Assembly: GCA_024364735.1 (NCBI GenBank) | Contig: JAGFNQ010004022.1 | Location: forward strand, 49,841-113,840 | Source: Boesenbergia rotunda | Taxonomy: Eukaryota; Streptophyta; Magnoliopsida; Zingiberales; Zingiberaceae | DNA: 64,000 bases | Reading direction: 5' to 3' | Shown: positions 1-12,434 of the stretch, piece after piece | Layout: each line of letters starts with the position of its first letter | Position numbering within the stretch: the first letter of the stretch is position 1 | The notes under the pieces: model-generated | Seen by the model: only the letters and a program-made list of their open reading frames with translations | What the model was told of the DNA's origin: nothing | Databases searched by the model: none | Made by a program: the position numbers and the translations under genes

Positions 1-1028
1 TGTTGTCTCCAAAATTAATTAGGAAAATAGTTTCCTATATAGTTTTCTTAAATAAGATTTTCATGAAAATAATATGTGGTTGAATTAAGGGAATCTGTCT
101 CTTAATTTAATAAGATTTGATTTAGAGAAATCAAAGTCTTAAACATATTATTTCCGAAATTGATTATGACAATTTAGTAAATTGTTTCCCAAAATAATTC
201 CTTGAATAAAGTATGAAATTAGAATTAGGAAATCCGGTTCCTAATTCAATTAATGAGACTTGATAAATTAAGTCACATACATACTTTATTAAGGAAATCG
301 TTAATACATGACATAATTATATGTCATGAATGTGCTTAGAAAAGAATGGATGAGACCCAAAACCCCTTACAAAATATTAAGGCCAACACCTTCCATTAAT
401 ATGGTTAGAACCGGAGTTTTGTTTCTCGTTTGGGTTGATGGACACATCCATGCCCGGCTTGAACCTCAACATGTTCAAACCATGGAATTAGTTTATGATT
501 AATATAGTTGGAGTCAGAGGTCAATCCTTAGTTTTGGTTGTTGGACACATCCAAGCCTGACTAAACGGTTGAATGAGCTCCAACCATATTAAAACTATTT
601 CTTGATTAATGGGTCAGCCTTAAGCTTGGAGCATCGATTTGTTGTGCCACAGCCAAGGTCGATGTAAAGAGAGGTGCAATTGGGTGCTATGTATAATGTT
701 GCATACTTGTTAATGAGTTAACAACCCAATGATTTATGCAAACATTCAATTAGTTGATAACATAAAGTGATAGTTACATATATGTGATATGTAATCGGTA
801 TAATTACCTACCTTCATAGCCAAGAATAACTTGATGGCCACAGCCATGGTTGTTCTTATTTATGGTTGGATATCGACCTATTTGGAGATGTTCCTACGAT
901 CTCCCGAATTGATAAAAAGGGTTATTCAATTCAAAAAATAAATTGGATTTAATTAATGTATGTTGATGCATTCTTTATCATTCTTATAACATAAGCTCAA
1001 TTTGTATTTCTAGGATAATCACTCGATC
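1..1028 (+). other. Untranslated leader of Copia-A
   Basis: No reading frame of note. The sequence is AT-rich and holds several short perfect or near-perfect inverted repeats able to fold as hairpins, for example AATTAAG with CTTAATT around 93-116 and GAATTAGGAA with TTCCTAATTC around 221-244. An imperfect duplication centred on TTGATGGACACATCCA near 435-452 recurs as TTGTTGGACACATCCA near 538-554. Leaders of LTR elements carry packaging and dimerisation signals, so the hairpins could have that role; this is inference. Confidence 0.6.
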
Positions 1029-4000
1029 ATGTCTTCTCTGAATTTACGTTCCATTTTGGACACCAATAAGTTAACTAAGAACAAAAGGATTGAAAAAGCA
1101 CCAAAAGGCACTTGCCATCATTGTGGCAAGGAGGGCCACTGGCGAAGAAACTGCAAGGTTTATGTTGAGTCCTTGAAGAAGAAGGCATCCGATGCCCCAT
1201 CCTCTTCAGGCATCTTCGTTATTGAATGTCACTCTATTTCCTCAACCACCTGAGTACTTGATACTGGGTGTAGCTCACACATATGTAATGACATACAGGG
1301 GCTAAGGAATAGAAGAAGACTCGTCATGGGAGAAGCGAATCTGCGAGTTGGAAATGGAGCAAAGATTGCTGCTGTTGCCATCAGAACATATTTGCTAAAG
1401 CTCCCTACTGGACGTGTCTTAGAATTGGATAATTGCTATTTTGTTCCTTCATTAATAAAGAACATTGTATCTATTTCATGCTTGAATGAAAAGGGTTATC
1501 ATTTAACTTTTAGTAACAATTATTGTTACATAACTTTAAATGGTGTTCTTTATGGGACCGGAACTTTGTGCAATGGTATCTACACGTTAGATTTATCCGG
1601 TGACGTTTTCAATATCGAAGTTAGCAACAAACGTGCTTGAATAGATAATCGAATAGACTCCTATACGTGGCATTGTCGTCTTGGCCATGTAAGTAAGAAA
1701 CGTATGACCAAATTACACCGATGTGGAATTCTGGAATCATTTGAACCCGGTTCATTTGATACATGGGAATCATGCTTAAAAGGCAAGATGGCCAAATTAC
1801 CCTTTTCCGGAAAAGGTAATCCAGTGGGAGAATTGCTTGGTCTAATACATACTGATGTATGTGGACCAATGTCAACTTTTGCATAAGGAGGCTATAGCTA
1901 CTTCATTACCTTTATCGATGATCACTCACGATTCGGGTATGTGTTCTTGATGAAACACAAATCTGAAGCTTTTGAGAAATTCAAAGAGTTCAGAAATGAA
2001 GTAGAGAAACAGCTTGGCAAAAGTATTAAGATACTTTGATCCGATCGGGGTGGTGAATACTTAAGTCAAGAGTTTCAAGATTATCTTAGGGACAATGGGA
2101 TATTGTCTCAATGGACTCCGCCATATACACCACAACATAATGGTGTATATGAGAGGCGTAACCGAACCTTGATGGACATGGTTATATATATGGTGAACCA
2201 TGCAACTCTTCCAAAATCCTTTTGGGGCTATGCACTTAAGACAGTTGTTTACTTGCTAAACAGAGTCCCGACCAAGGTAGTCTCTACTACTCCATATGCG
2301 GCGTGGAATAGTAAGAAACCTCATTTAACTCACCTTAAAATATGGGGTTGTCCTGCTTATGTGAAGCGGACTGTATCAGACAAATTGGATGCTAAGTCTG
2401 ATAAATGTCTATTTATTGGATACCCTAAGGAAACGAAGGGTTACCAATTCTATCATCCCTTGGAACAAAAGGTGTTTGTTTCAAGGCATGCTGTGTTTCT
2501 GGAAAAAGAATTTCTTTTACAAGAAAATAGTGGGAGTGGCATTGAACTTGATGAAGTTCAAGAAACTCAAATAGACATTACAGAGACACCTAGTCTAGAC
2601 CCATAACCAACAACTCATAATGATGAGCTATCAGTTGAACCTAAAACAACACCACCTCTTCGTAGGTCTGATAGGACACGCAATATTCCAGAGAGATACG
2701 GATTTCTCATAAGTGAATCGAACGACGTGTTACTCATAAGCGATGACGAACCTATCAGTTATGAAGATGTTCTGAAAAGTTCAGAAAGGGACAAATTGCT
2801 TGAAGCCATGAAGTCGGAAATGGATTCCATGTACGAAAATCAAGTATGGGACTTGGTTAACCCACCTGAAGGGATTAAGCCCATAGGGTGCAAGTGGGTT
2901 TTCAAGAAGAAAATCGACATGGAAGGTAATGTTGTTACCTTTAAGGCTAGATTAGTGGAAAAAGGATATCGTCAGAAACAAGGAATTGATTATGACGAAA
3001 CCTATTCGCCAGTAGCTATGCTTAAATCCATTCGGATGCTCCTGGCCATAGCAGCTCATTATGATTATGAAATGTGGCAAATGGATGTGAAAACAACTTT
3101 CCTTAATGGAAACCTGCTTGAGGATGTATACATGATACAACCTGAAGGTTTCACATCGGTTGATAAAACCAAAATATGCAAGCTTCGACGATCCATATAT
3201 AGACTGAAGCAAGCATCCAGGAGCTGGAACATCCGTTTTGATGAGACAATCAAAGAGTTTGATTTCTCACAAAATCCTGACGAACCTTGTGTATACAAGA
3301 AGGTTAGTGGGAGTGCAGTCGTATTCCTAGTATTATATGTCGATGACATATTACTTATAGGAAACGATATATCAGTCTTACAGTCAGTTAAAATTTGGTT
3401 GTCCAAAACTTTCTCCATGAAAGACCTGGGAGAAGCAACCTACATCGTTGTGATTAGAATCTATAGAGATAGATCAAAACGGTTGCTTGGTCTTTCGCAG
3501 TATACATATATAGACCGAGTGCTAAAAAGGATTAGCATGTCGGAATCCAAGAAAGGTTACCTTCCCATCAGGCATGGGATCAACCTTTCAAAGTCTATGT
3601 ATCCGCGCACATAAGACGAGAGGATTTGCATGAATAAGATTCCTTATGCATCCGCGATAGGATCTATCATGTATGCTATGTTATTTACTAGGCCCGATGT
3701 ATCGTATGCTCTGAGCATCACGAGCAGATACCAGTCTGATCCAGGAAAGGATCATTGGGCGGCTGTCAAGACAATCCTTATGTACTTAAGAAGAACTAAG
3801 GATGTGTTCCTAATATATGGAGAAGGAGATATGGTAATACGTGGGTATACAGATGCCAGTTTCCAGACAGATAAGGATGACTCCAAATCTCAGTCTGGAT
3901 ACGTATTTACTTTGAATGGAGGCGCAATAAGTTGGAAAAGTTCCAAGCAAGTCACTTTAGCGGATTCTACCACAGAAGCGGAATATATTGCGGCTTCGGA

Positions 4001-4316
4001 AGCAGCAAAAGAAGCAGTCTGGATCAAGAAGTTCGTCTCGGAACTTGGTGTGGTTCCAACCATTGATGAAGCAATACTGGTTTACTGCGACAACAATGGA
4101 GCTATTGCACAAGCAAAGGAACCAAGGTCTCATCAGCGATCCAAACATGTGCTTCACCGCTATCATCTGATCAGAGAGATTATAAGTAGGAATGATATAC
4201 AAATTGAGAAAATTCCCACTGAAAGGAATTTAGCGGATCCTTTAACTAAGGCCTTGCCTCAAAACAAGTTTGAGGGTCATGTTAGAGCCTGTGGTATTGG
4301 ATACCGTAGCGATTGA
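1029..4316 (+). pseudogene. Copia-A gag-pol polyprotein, broken by six in-frame stops
   Basis: One reading frame runs from the ATG at 1029 to the TGA at 4314-4316. Visible in order: a short gag N-terminus that jumps straight to a zinc knuckle CHHCGKEGHWRRNC, showing an in-frame deletion of most of gag; protease motif VLDTGCSSHIC near 1254; integrase HCRLGH zinc-binding start near 1670; integrase core with HTDVCGP, SDRGGEY and NGVYERRN carrying the D, D and E; reverse transcriptase with MDVKTTFLNG and intact YVDD near 3339; RNase H ending near 4316. Premature stops lie at 1251, 1638, 1884, 2037, 2604 and 3612. I find no frameshift between them, so decay is by point mutation plus one in-frame gag deletion. 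It cannot make a full polyprotein as it stands. Confidence 0.93.
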
Positions 4317-4321
4317 CATTA

Positions 4322-4336
4322 GGCCAAGTGGGAGTT
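4322..4336 (+). other. Polypurine tract of Copia-A
   Basis: AAGTGGGAG directly precedes the TG start of the 3' LTR at 4337, the position where plus-strand DNA synthesis is primed. It lies a few bases after the end of the RNase H frame, as usual for copia elements. Confidence 0.7.
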
Positions 4337-5705
4337 TGTTAGTAATATGAGAGAAGTGTCCTAAGGCAATCGCCTTATGATTGTAAATCATTTACTTTAA
4401 TAAATGAAGATTCACTATTTGAGTATACATATTCGTGTATTTGATTGAGATCTTAAATTCACTTACTGAATGTCCGCAATACAATTCACAGCATGAGAGA
4501 ATTTGTGATGAATTCACAACTAGTGATTATCTCTACATGTGCAATTGTGAAGTATTGAAATTGTCCCTAGTCGATGAATTGATAGATACAGACACTATCA
4601 ATTCTGTTGAGACTAGCATGGGTTATTCTCTAATCAGCTGATTCTCACTGGCTGGTGACATTGGGATGTCCGGAGATAAACATGAATGCTAGTTAAGGGA
4701 ACTAGTTCATTGGAGTGACTGGCTGTAAAACTTCATATGGTAATCTACATATAGATATGTCAATGAAGTTCTTACTGCAGCATAAGTGCGATGTTCCTTT
4801 GACTTACGGTGTTCAAGTCATCTTGGTCATGAAGACTTATACTTTAACATCATAAGCAAGCATCTCCAAGGAGGTGTGGACCCAGGATGATTGGATATAA
4901 GCCGAAGTGCCCGAAGATGTTTGAAAAGCCTACAAAGGATTCACCACTCCTTGCGAGGAGATGTATACCCAAGGCCTATCGTCGGATTGTTACTCGAAGC
5001 CTCTGGCCAGAGCATGACATGTTCAGAGTATGAATCTCTTAAAGACATGAGAGTAATTAGAATCCGTTGGACGAGAAAGACACTACTTGGGCTAGGTGTG
5101 ACGTAGTCAGCCTAGTGGGGACTGACACACATAGACCGTGTCCTGAACCAAGTGGGTATAAGATGGTGAAGGGAATGAGGCACGATTCATTAGAGTTGCT
5201 GAAGGGTTTCAGAATAATTTCTGAGGTCAACCGTTGATCTTTCGATTAATTGGGGATCATGATGTACTACTAGGTGCCCCTCATGATCGTTCTATAATTG
5301 ATGAATTATAGACGTTCAACATAAATTGAAAGCCTATTTAGTCACACGCACTACGAGAAATCCGAGGGATTTAAAACGAGTTGAAAATTGGATTTTTCGA
5401 TCAAGAGAGATAAGTCGAATCTGAATTTTTCAGAGACGCATCGGAAGCATAAAATGGCTAAGCCTTTTTAAGACTTATTGAACGAATTAAATGAGTTTAA
5501 TTCGTGAAGTCGGGGCTTGGGTTTGGCCGGCCAAAGAGGGTCCCCACACTCTTTGTTTGGCCGGCTAAATTAAAAGGGGGAGAAACGAATTTTTTGGTTC
5601 AAATTATAAAATAAACCGCACGTGGTTTGTTTTATAAAATTATGGATAAAGAAATTTATATAAATAAATTTATATAAATAAATTTATATAAAGAGATTTA
5701 TTTTT

Positions 5706-5943
5706 CATGGAAATTAAAATAAACCTTGGATTGGTTTATTTTATTTTATAAAATCGATAACGGATTGATTTACCATGATAAAGAAATTTATATAAAGAAA
5801 TTTATATAAATAAATTTATATAAAGAAATTTATATAAAGAGATTTTTTTTCATGGAAATTAAAATAAACCTTGGATTGGTTTATTTTATTCTATAAAATC
5901 GATAACGGATTGATTTACCATGATAAAGAAATTTATATAAAGA
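5706..5943 (+). repeat. Tandem duplication with 145-bp period inside the Copia-A LTR
   Basis: The block starting CATGGAAATTAAAATAAACC at 5706 recurs at 5851, with nearly unchanged sequence through CCATGATAAAGAAATTTATA. It is flanked by short AT-rich units of the form AAATTTATATAAA repeated many times. The solo LTRs of the family have a single copy of this block. Confidence 0.85.
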
Positions 5944-6105
5944 AATTTCTTTCCATAATAAAAGGGGAGACATGGTTGTTTTTATTATAAATTAAGTTAT
6001 AATAAAAACTTGGCATAACAGAATAATTCATAGAAAAATTTATAAGATAAATTTCTTATGAAAAATTTATTCCGTTAAGAGGAGACTTGGCGATTAAGAG
6101 GCTAC

Positions 6106-6113
6106 TATATAAA
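6106..6113 (+). promoter_or_regulatory. TATA box in the Copia-A LTR
   Basis: TATATAAA within CTACTATATAAAGG. The same element is kept at 40881 in solo-A1 and, on the minus strand, at 48059-48066 in solo-A2. Each is followed by a CT-rich stretch. Likely the core promoter of the family. Confidence 0.65.
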
Positions 6114-6728
6114 GGTACCAAGGCAAGGCTTGGAAATTAATTCAAGAGATCAAGGATTCTTGCCTAGCCTCTCTCCCTCTCCTTCTCTCCCTCTCCCTAG
6201 GGCCGGCTACCCTCTCCCTCTTCTAGGGCCGGTTGCCCTCACCTCCTTTGCCGTGAGCCATCTCCACCAAGAAGGTGCCGAAGAAGAAGAAGAAGCGGGG
6301 TGCGACTCCTTCCTTCCTCCCGGAATCTTGATTCCGTTTTTCCGTTTGGTTGTAAGTTTTCCATCTCTCTCTCTTGATATTCTTGTCATGCCTTTGGAGA
6401 ATCTAGTAGTTCTTGTCGGCATGAAACTCATGGCTTTGTGAAGTCATCCCTAAGAAAACTCGGCGTGGACACGAATAGAGGCGGAGCTTCCAAGGGACGC
6501 TACGGTTGGATCTCGTCCCTTTCTACGAGTTACGCGAGGTATCAAGTAAATTAGTTTACTTTCTGCAAAGATTTAAATGTATGATCATGTCTCCACAACT
6601 TAAGGTTGTATGCTAGATTCGTGGTTAGAATAATTTGAGAAATTATATATGCTAAACCTTCCGCTGCACGTAATCAAAATTTGAAATTACGAACCCGTAT
6701 CCATGTCAACATGCACCCGGTCCCAATA

Positions 6729-7253
6729 GACACCACCCGAGCTATACAGAATATTCGGTAACGGATAGAAGCTGCTCAGAGTCGGCAGTGGAATTATGCG
6801 GATGTCCGATGTAGACCCCTGGAATTCGATGTTGGAGATTTGGTATTCCTCAAAGTGGCCCCTATAAAAGGGGTGACCAGGTTCAGGAAGAAAGGAAAAC
6901 TAAGTCCGCGTTATGTTTATGTGGGACCGTACCCGATCCTGAAAAGAGTCGGCAAGGTGGCATATGAGCTAGAGCTGCCTCAAGAGATGTCGGCTATCCA
7001 TAATGTATTCCATGTGTCAATGCTCGAGAAGTGTATTCCAAACACAGATCAAGTGATCGAGCCGTAGATAGTACATGTTCAGGAGGACCTAAGTTTTGAA
7101 AGCCGACCTATCCAGATCTTGGATCGGGAAATCAAAAAGCTAAGGAACAAGGAGGTACCCTTAGTCAAGGTCCTATGGCAAAGTCAAAGGTTCGAGGAAG
7201 CTACCTGGGAACGCGAGGTCGAGATGAGACGCAAGTACCCAGAGCTATTCTAA
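6729..7253 (+). pseudogene. Ty3-T1 integrase C-terminus with chromodomain (fragment)
   Basis: In-frame remnant of a Ty3/gypsy pol. It reads DTTRAIQNIR, then the GPY/F-like segment around KGKLSPRYV and VGPYPILKRVGKVAYELELP, then a chromodomain-like tail ending VLWQSQRF, EATWERE and RRKYPELF. It closely matches the minus-strand copy at 55416-56156. Against that copy it has two nonsense codons where the other reads Gln (TAA at 6759, TAG at 7065) and a 6-bp insertion doubling Tyr-Val near 6912-6923. The upstream part of pol was displaced by Copia-A. The chromodomain marks it as a chromovirus, probably of the Tekay/Del type; lineage is inference. Confidence 0.9.
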
Positions 7254-7269
7254 GTTCGAGGACGAACTT

Positions 7270-7287
7270 TCACGAGGTATGGGGGAT
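7270..7287 (+). other. Polypurine tract of Ty3-T1
   Basis: CACGAGGTATGGGGGAT sits immediately before the TGTAAC start of the LTR at 7288. The reverse complement of the same string sits next to the LTR of Ty3-T2 at 55382-55398, supporting both boundaries. Confidence 0.75.
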
Positions 7288-7769
7288 TGTAACGACCCGT
7301 AAAATCCTCTCAATATTTTTCATTAAAATATTGATCATGCCTATATGAATTCTCGAATAACGTATGAACACTAGCATAAACCGTAGCCAGATCTCTTATA
7401 TAAATTAAAAGATAGGTACAATGGGCCTTATATGGGTTCTTCTAGTACCATGGTTATTAGTGAACATTGAGTAGAATTTTAGCATGAATAGAATTGGGCT
7501 ACAATTAGGAAAATTAGCATAACTCTTAGTGGGCTCTTATGTGGGCTTTGTCAAAAATAAAAGTAAAAGAAATAAAAATAAAGTGCATGCACCAAGGATT
7601 GAACCTTGGACCTAAGGTAGAGGCAAAGCCTCATCATGCATTTACTAACCAATTCACCTAGCAAGGGAGTGCTAGTGGAAAAGGAAGAGGATTTTAGTTG
7701 AGGCTAAAGGAAGTGAAGAGTCATCAAGAGTAGAGGCACCATGCCCCTTCACATGCCCCCTTCAATTAG

Positions 7770-7777
7770 TATAAAAG
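7770..7777 (+). promoter_or_regulatory. TATA box in the Ty3-T1 LTR
   Basis: TATAAAAG followed by an AG-rich stretch. Equivalent boxes occur in the other long Ty3 LTRs at 11942-11949 (minus), 42001 (plus), 54885-54893 (minus) and 58096 (plus), always upstream of the GTAAG site. Confidence 0.7.
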
Positions 7778-9332
7778 AGAGGGGAAGGGAAGAGACAACT
7801 TAGCACTTAAGTTATTTGTTTTCTTCTTCCACCAAAGCTCTTTCTCTCCCTCTTCTTCCTCCTTCTAGCCGAAACCCACAAGGGGTTTTCCCTTGGAGAA
7901 GCTTCACAAGAAGACCTTAATCTTGAGGATCCAAGGCTTCCTACAAGGCTACATGGGCTAAGGAGAGTTCTAGGGTCAAGAAGGTTTTCTTTTGTTCCTC
8001 TATTCAAGGTTTATAACCAAGATCAAGAAAGGTAAGACTCCCTCAGCTGTGGTATAATTGTTTTCTTTGATGTCTATCATGATTTAAGTGTTTGTTTAGG
8101 ATCTAAGTGAGAAAACCATGAGGTTTGGGTTCTAGGGTTTCGGCCAAGCCTTGTATTTAGGTTTGGGGATGATGTAAACCCTCATTCATGCTCCCTAATA
8201 TTTTCTTATGATAAATAAAGGATAAATTATGGTTTGGGGAAATTTTGTAGCACCCTAAGACCCTCTAGGGTTTCGGCCACCATCCCATCTTCATGGTTAG
8301 GATTAGATCTAACCCTCCAAGCATGTTTATTATGTTTATCTAGGATATAATGGATATTATTTGTGTATTAAATGAATTCCCCATGGACTTAAAACCCTTC
8401 TAGGGTTCGGCCAAGTCAAGGTTTAGGGCTAGGACTTTAGGGTTAGCTCCAATCATGTATTCTAATGGGTTCCTATATCATTGTATATAATGTATGGGTG
8501 ATATATTACTTGTGGCACCTCACATGTTACTTGAACCATGGGAACCCCCACTTATGACTTTCGGCCAAGCACAAGTTCTAGGGTTTGGGTTAATTTAAGG
8601 TTTCAAGTGTATGTGTTTATGACTTATTATAATGTAGATATATGTTCAAGTATGTTGTATGAATTATATGGTACCTAAAGCCTTATCTTTATGAGCTATG
8701 TATTATGACTTTGTATACTTATGTTATGTGCCATGTTTTATTCATGAATGCTTTAAACCATATACCATGAACACATGTATGGTGAAATAGGCCTTATGGT
8801 TGGTGTAGAATGATGCATGTTTTATGTTAAAGGCCATGAACCTATGTAATATATATCATGTTCATAGGAATCCTACTCATGCATGCTTTATGATAAATAC
8901 TATGATTATGTATGCTACGTGATATGTACCATGTATGTAATACATGCTTACCTTATGTACCATGATCATGCAAGCATTATGAACTAAGATCATGTTTATG
9001 TCTCAAGGCATAATTATGTATGTATGTCATGACTTATGAAAGAAGACAATGAATGAAGATGATGTTTATGCCTTTAAGGCATTATGATGTTATGAATGAA
9101 TTATGAACGATGAAATGCTAAGTATGCTTTATGCTATTATGTTTATGTCTTTAAATATGTTATGTATGTTCTATAAATGATGAAGCATGTGAAGCTATTT
9201 TACTTTATGAATGGGCTTGTACCGGACCGAAGTAAGGGACCAAGGGATGGACTCCTCATGTAAACCTCGGGGTGGGACTACCGCAGCTGTCCTCGGTTCT
9301 GGGACTACCGAAGCTGTCCAATAGGGATGAGC

Positions 9333-12300
9333 TGTAACGCCCGCCTTTTTCCCCCACCTTACGGTGTGGCAAGAAGCGGCGTTACGCTAACATACATAGG
9401 GCATATAAACATCTTAATGCAGCGGAATAAATTTTTTTTTCTTTAAACTTATTACACATGCGTTTAACCATGCAACTAATACTTAAATCAGGTATTCATG
9501 CCCTAACCATCATTCATGAACATGGTGACATTGTAACTTAGCATATTAACAGCATACGCAGCATCATGATATAAACATTCCATAACTCATCCATAAGCAT
9601 TGTAAGTAGTAAGTAACTTATCCATAAGCATCATAAGTAGTAGGTTATTCCTTAGGCATAACTATCATAAGTATAGCATAGAATCTAAGGAGGCATTTCA
9701 AAACACAAGACATGCAACAAGTATAAATAGAAGAATCCTTTGCCATGTCACTACCACACACACGCTTTTGCCCCTCCTGCTGCTTCCCTTAGTACCCTCT
9801 TGCTTGATCTGCGGTATAAGAAAATAAGACTATAAGCACACATGCTTAGTAAGACCCTTTCCTACTCACTAAAATCCATACGTCACATAAAACATAATCA
9901 TATGAACATTTAACAGTACATGATTCTTATCATGAAACATAAGCATAAAAGACATTTAGCATGGCATGGTTCTTAACATAAACATAAGTCTATTCTTAGC
10001 ATAAATCATGAGTATATTCTTAACATAAATCATGAACATATCATAAACATATTCTTAGCATAAATCATGAGTATATTCTTAACATAAATCATGAACATAA
10101 GCATAAACATACTTATCTTGGCGTAATGCATAACATGAATGAATGCATGAGTTAAATGCATATATCATAAGGATGCTTATTTGAAAATCATAATTATAAA
10201 TACTTAAACATAATCATAACATCATGGGGCCCTGGCTTGTACCACATACATACATCATGTGCACGCATCCCTAAGTAAATATAAGGTAGCTAATCTCGAC
10301 CTACTAGGGTAAGGACAGCTTCATCGGTAGTCCCGAACCGTGGACAACTTCATCGGTAGTCCAGAACCGTGGACAGCTTCATCGGTAGTCCAGAACCGTG
10401 GACCTTACTTAGGTCCGGTACAAGCCCATTCATAAAATAAAATAATTTCACATGCTTCTTCATTCTTAAAACATACATGGCATAATCATTCATTCTTAAT
10501 GCTTAACATCATCATTATGCCTTGAAGGCATGAACCTTATCTTCATTCATCATTTTCATTCCATATCATCATTATGTCTCGAAGGCATGAACTTTATCTT
10601 CATTCATCATTTTCATTCACAAAACATGACATACATACATAATTATATCCTAAGATATGAGCATCATCCTAGTCCATAAAGCTTGCATGATCATGGTACA
10701 TAAGATAAACATGCATTTCATACATGGTACATTTCATCTAGCATGCATAATCATAGTATCCCTCATAGAGCATGCATGGGTATGATACATATGAACATGA
10801 TACATACCCCTTAGGTTCATGGCATTGTACAGTACTTAGGTTCATGGCATTCATTATAGAACATGCATAGACCTTCATACACATGTATCTATTATAGGCA
10901 TTTAACATCCTACATGCATTATTCTATTTAACCTACCCCTACATCAATTACATATGTTCATGGTATATGGTCTAAAATATTCATGAGTAAAACATAACAC
11001 ATAACCTAAACATACAAAGTCATGATACATAACACATAAAGCTAGGGTTTTGGTAACATAAAGATCCTTACATCATGCTTAACTATATACTTACATCATA
11101 GTAACCTATAAACAAGTATCCTTGAGACCTTAACCCAATCCAAACCCTAGATCATGGTCTTGGCTGAAACCCTAAAGAACCATAAGTCCATGGAAAATTC
11201 ACATAGGTCATAATTAACCTCCAATACAATACATACAATGTCATAGGAAACCATTTGAACCCTTGATTGGATTTAACCCTAAGTCATAGCCCTATATCAT
11301 GCATTGGCCGAAACCCTAGAAGGGTAATAAGTCCATAGGGGAATTCATATAAGTCACCATTAATACCCATTATATCATAGAAACATACTGACCATGCTTA
11401 AAGGGTTAAATTTTAAACCTAGCCATGGTACATGGGTGGTGGCCGAAACCCTAAAGGGGTTCTAGGGTGCTACAAAATTTCCAAAATCATACTTTTATGC
11501 TTAACTTATCATGAGTAAACATTAGGAAACATAAGAGGGGTTCTTAACATCATCATAGCCCCAAAACATGCTTGGCCGAAAAATCTTAGAAGCCTTAATC
11601 CTTTATTTTCTCAACATAAATCCCAAACAACATCTTAAATCTTGATAAGTAACATAAACTATTATACCATAGGTGAGGGAGTCTTACCCTTGGTGTTTTG
11701 GTTATAGACCCTAAATAGAGAAGAGGATGAAGACCTTGTTGTCCCTTGATCACCCCTAGCCCTTGTAGCCTTGTAGGAAGCCTTGGATCTTCAAGAGAAA
11801 GTCCTCTTGTGAAGCTTTTCCAAGGGAGAGGAGCCTTGGTGGGTTTTGTCTAGGAGAAGGAAGAAAAGGGAGAGAAAGAGTTTTTGGTGGAAGAAGAGGA
11901 CAATGACTTAAGTGTTAAGTTGTCTCTTCCCTTCCCCTCTCTTTTATACTACATGAAAGGGGCAAGTGAAGGGGCATGGTGTCTCTTCTCTTGATGACTC
12001 TTCACTTCCCTAAGCCTTAACCAAAATCCTCATCATTCTCTACTAGCACTCCCTTGCTAGGTGAATTGGTTAGTACATGCATGGTGATACATTAGGTCCA
12101 AGGTTCAATCCTTGGTGCATGCACTTTATTTTTTTATTTTAGTTTTTTTTATTTATTTTCGGCAATGCCCCCTAAGGCCCACCAATAGCCATGCTAATAT
12201 TCCTAATTGAAATCCATTTCTATTTATATCAAATTCTACCTAAGATCTACTCATAACCATGGTACTAGAAAAGCCCATGTAAGGCCCATTAGCACTTAGC

Positions 12301-12434
12301 TTCTTATTCTATATCGAAAATCATGGATAATCACGCTAAGGTTTATACTAGTGTCCCTATGTTTCTCGAGAATCGATCTAGGCATGGTCAATATTTTTAA
12401 AGAAAATATTGAGAAAATTTTACGGGTCGTTACA
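9333..12434 (-). repeat. Solo LTR of the Ty3-T1 family, inserted in reverse
   Basis: A 3.1-kb LTR on the minus strand: in plus orientation it starts TGTAACGCCCGCC and ends ACGGGTCGTTACA. The 5-bp target TGAGC is present on both sides (9328-9332 and 12435-12439), with no internal element sequence, so it is a solo LTR left by recombination between two LTRs. The host is the LTR of Ty3-T1, the same family in the other orientation. On the minus strand it has a TATA box at 11942-11949, a donor-like GTAAGA at 11687-11682 and an acceptor-like GCAG ending at 9809. Confidence 0.93.
10312..10404 (-). repeat. 34-bp tandem repeat, about 2.7 copies
   Basis: GGACAGCTTCATCGGTAGTC followed by an AGAACCGT-type spacer is repeated three times with few changes. 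The related plus-strand LTR has only two looser copies near 9270-9322, and the Ty3-T2 LTR has diverged ones near 53111-53240. The core GGACTACCG and GCTGTCC is an interrupted palindrome. Confidence 0.8.

Larger units (their letters stand above)
1..6728 (+). mobile_element. Copia-A: Ty1/copia LTR retrotransposon, 5' end outside the window
   Basis: This is the 3' two thirds of a Ty1/copia element: untranslated leader (1-1028), degraded gag-pol (1029-4316) and 3' LTR (4337-6728). Domain order is gag zinc knuckle, protease, integrase, reverse transcriptase, RNase H, which is diagnostic of copia rather than gypsy. No primer binding site is seen in the first kilobase, so the 5' LTR and primer site should lie left of base 1. 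It was inserted into the pol of Ty3-T1, whose integrase reading frame resumes at 6729. Two solo LTRs of the same family occur at 39042-41553 and 47397-49904. Seen directly: order and motifs; inferred: the missing 5' end. Confidence 0.93.
4337..6728 (+). repeat. 3' LTR of Copia-A
   Basis: A 2.39-kb LTR beginning TGTTAGTAATATGAG and ending with CCCGGTCCCAATA. The two sister solo LTRs end in CCCAACA, so the last bases here carry a C-to-T change. Boundaries are fixed by the polypurine tract on the left and by the return of the Ty3-T1 integrase frame at 6729. It carries a TATA box at 6106, a pyrimidine-rich stretch just after it, and a 145-bp-period duplication at 5706-5943 that the sister LTRs lack. 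The sisters instead have an extra hairpin repeat array. Confidence 0.9.
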
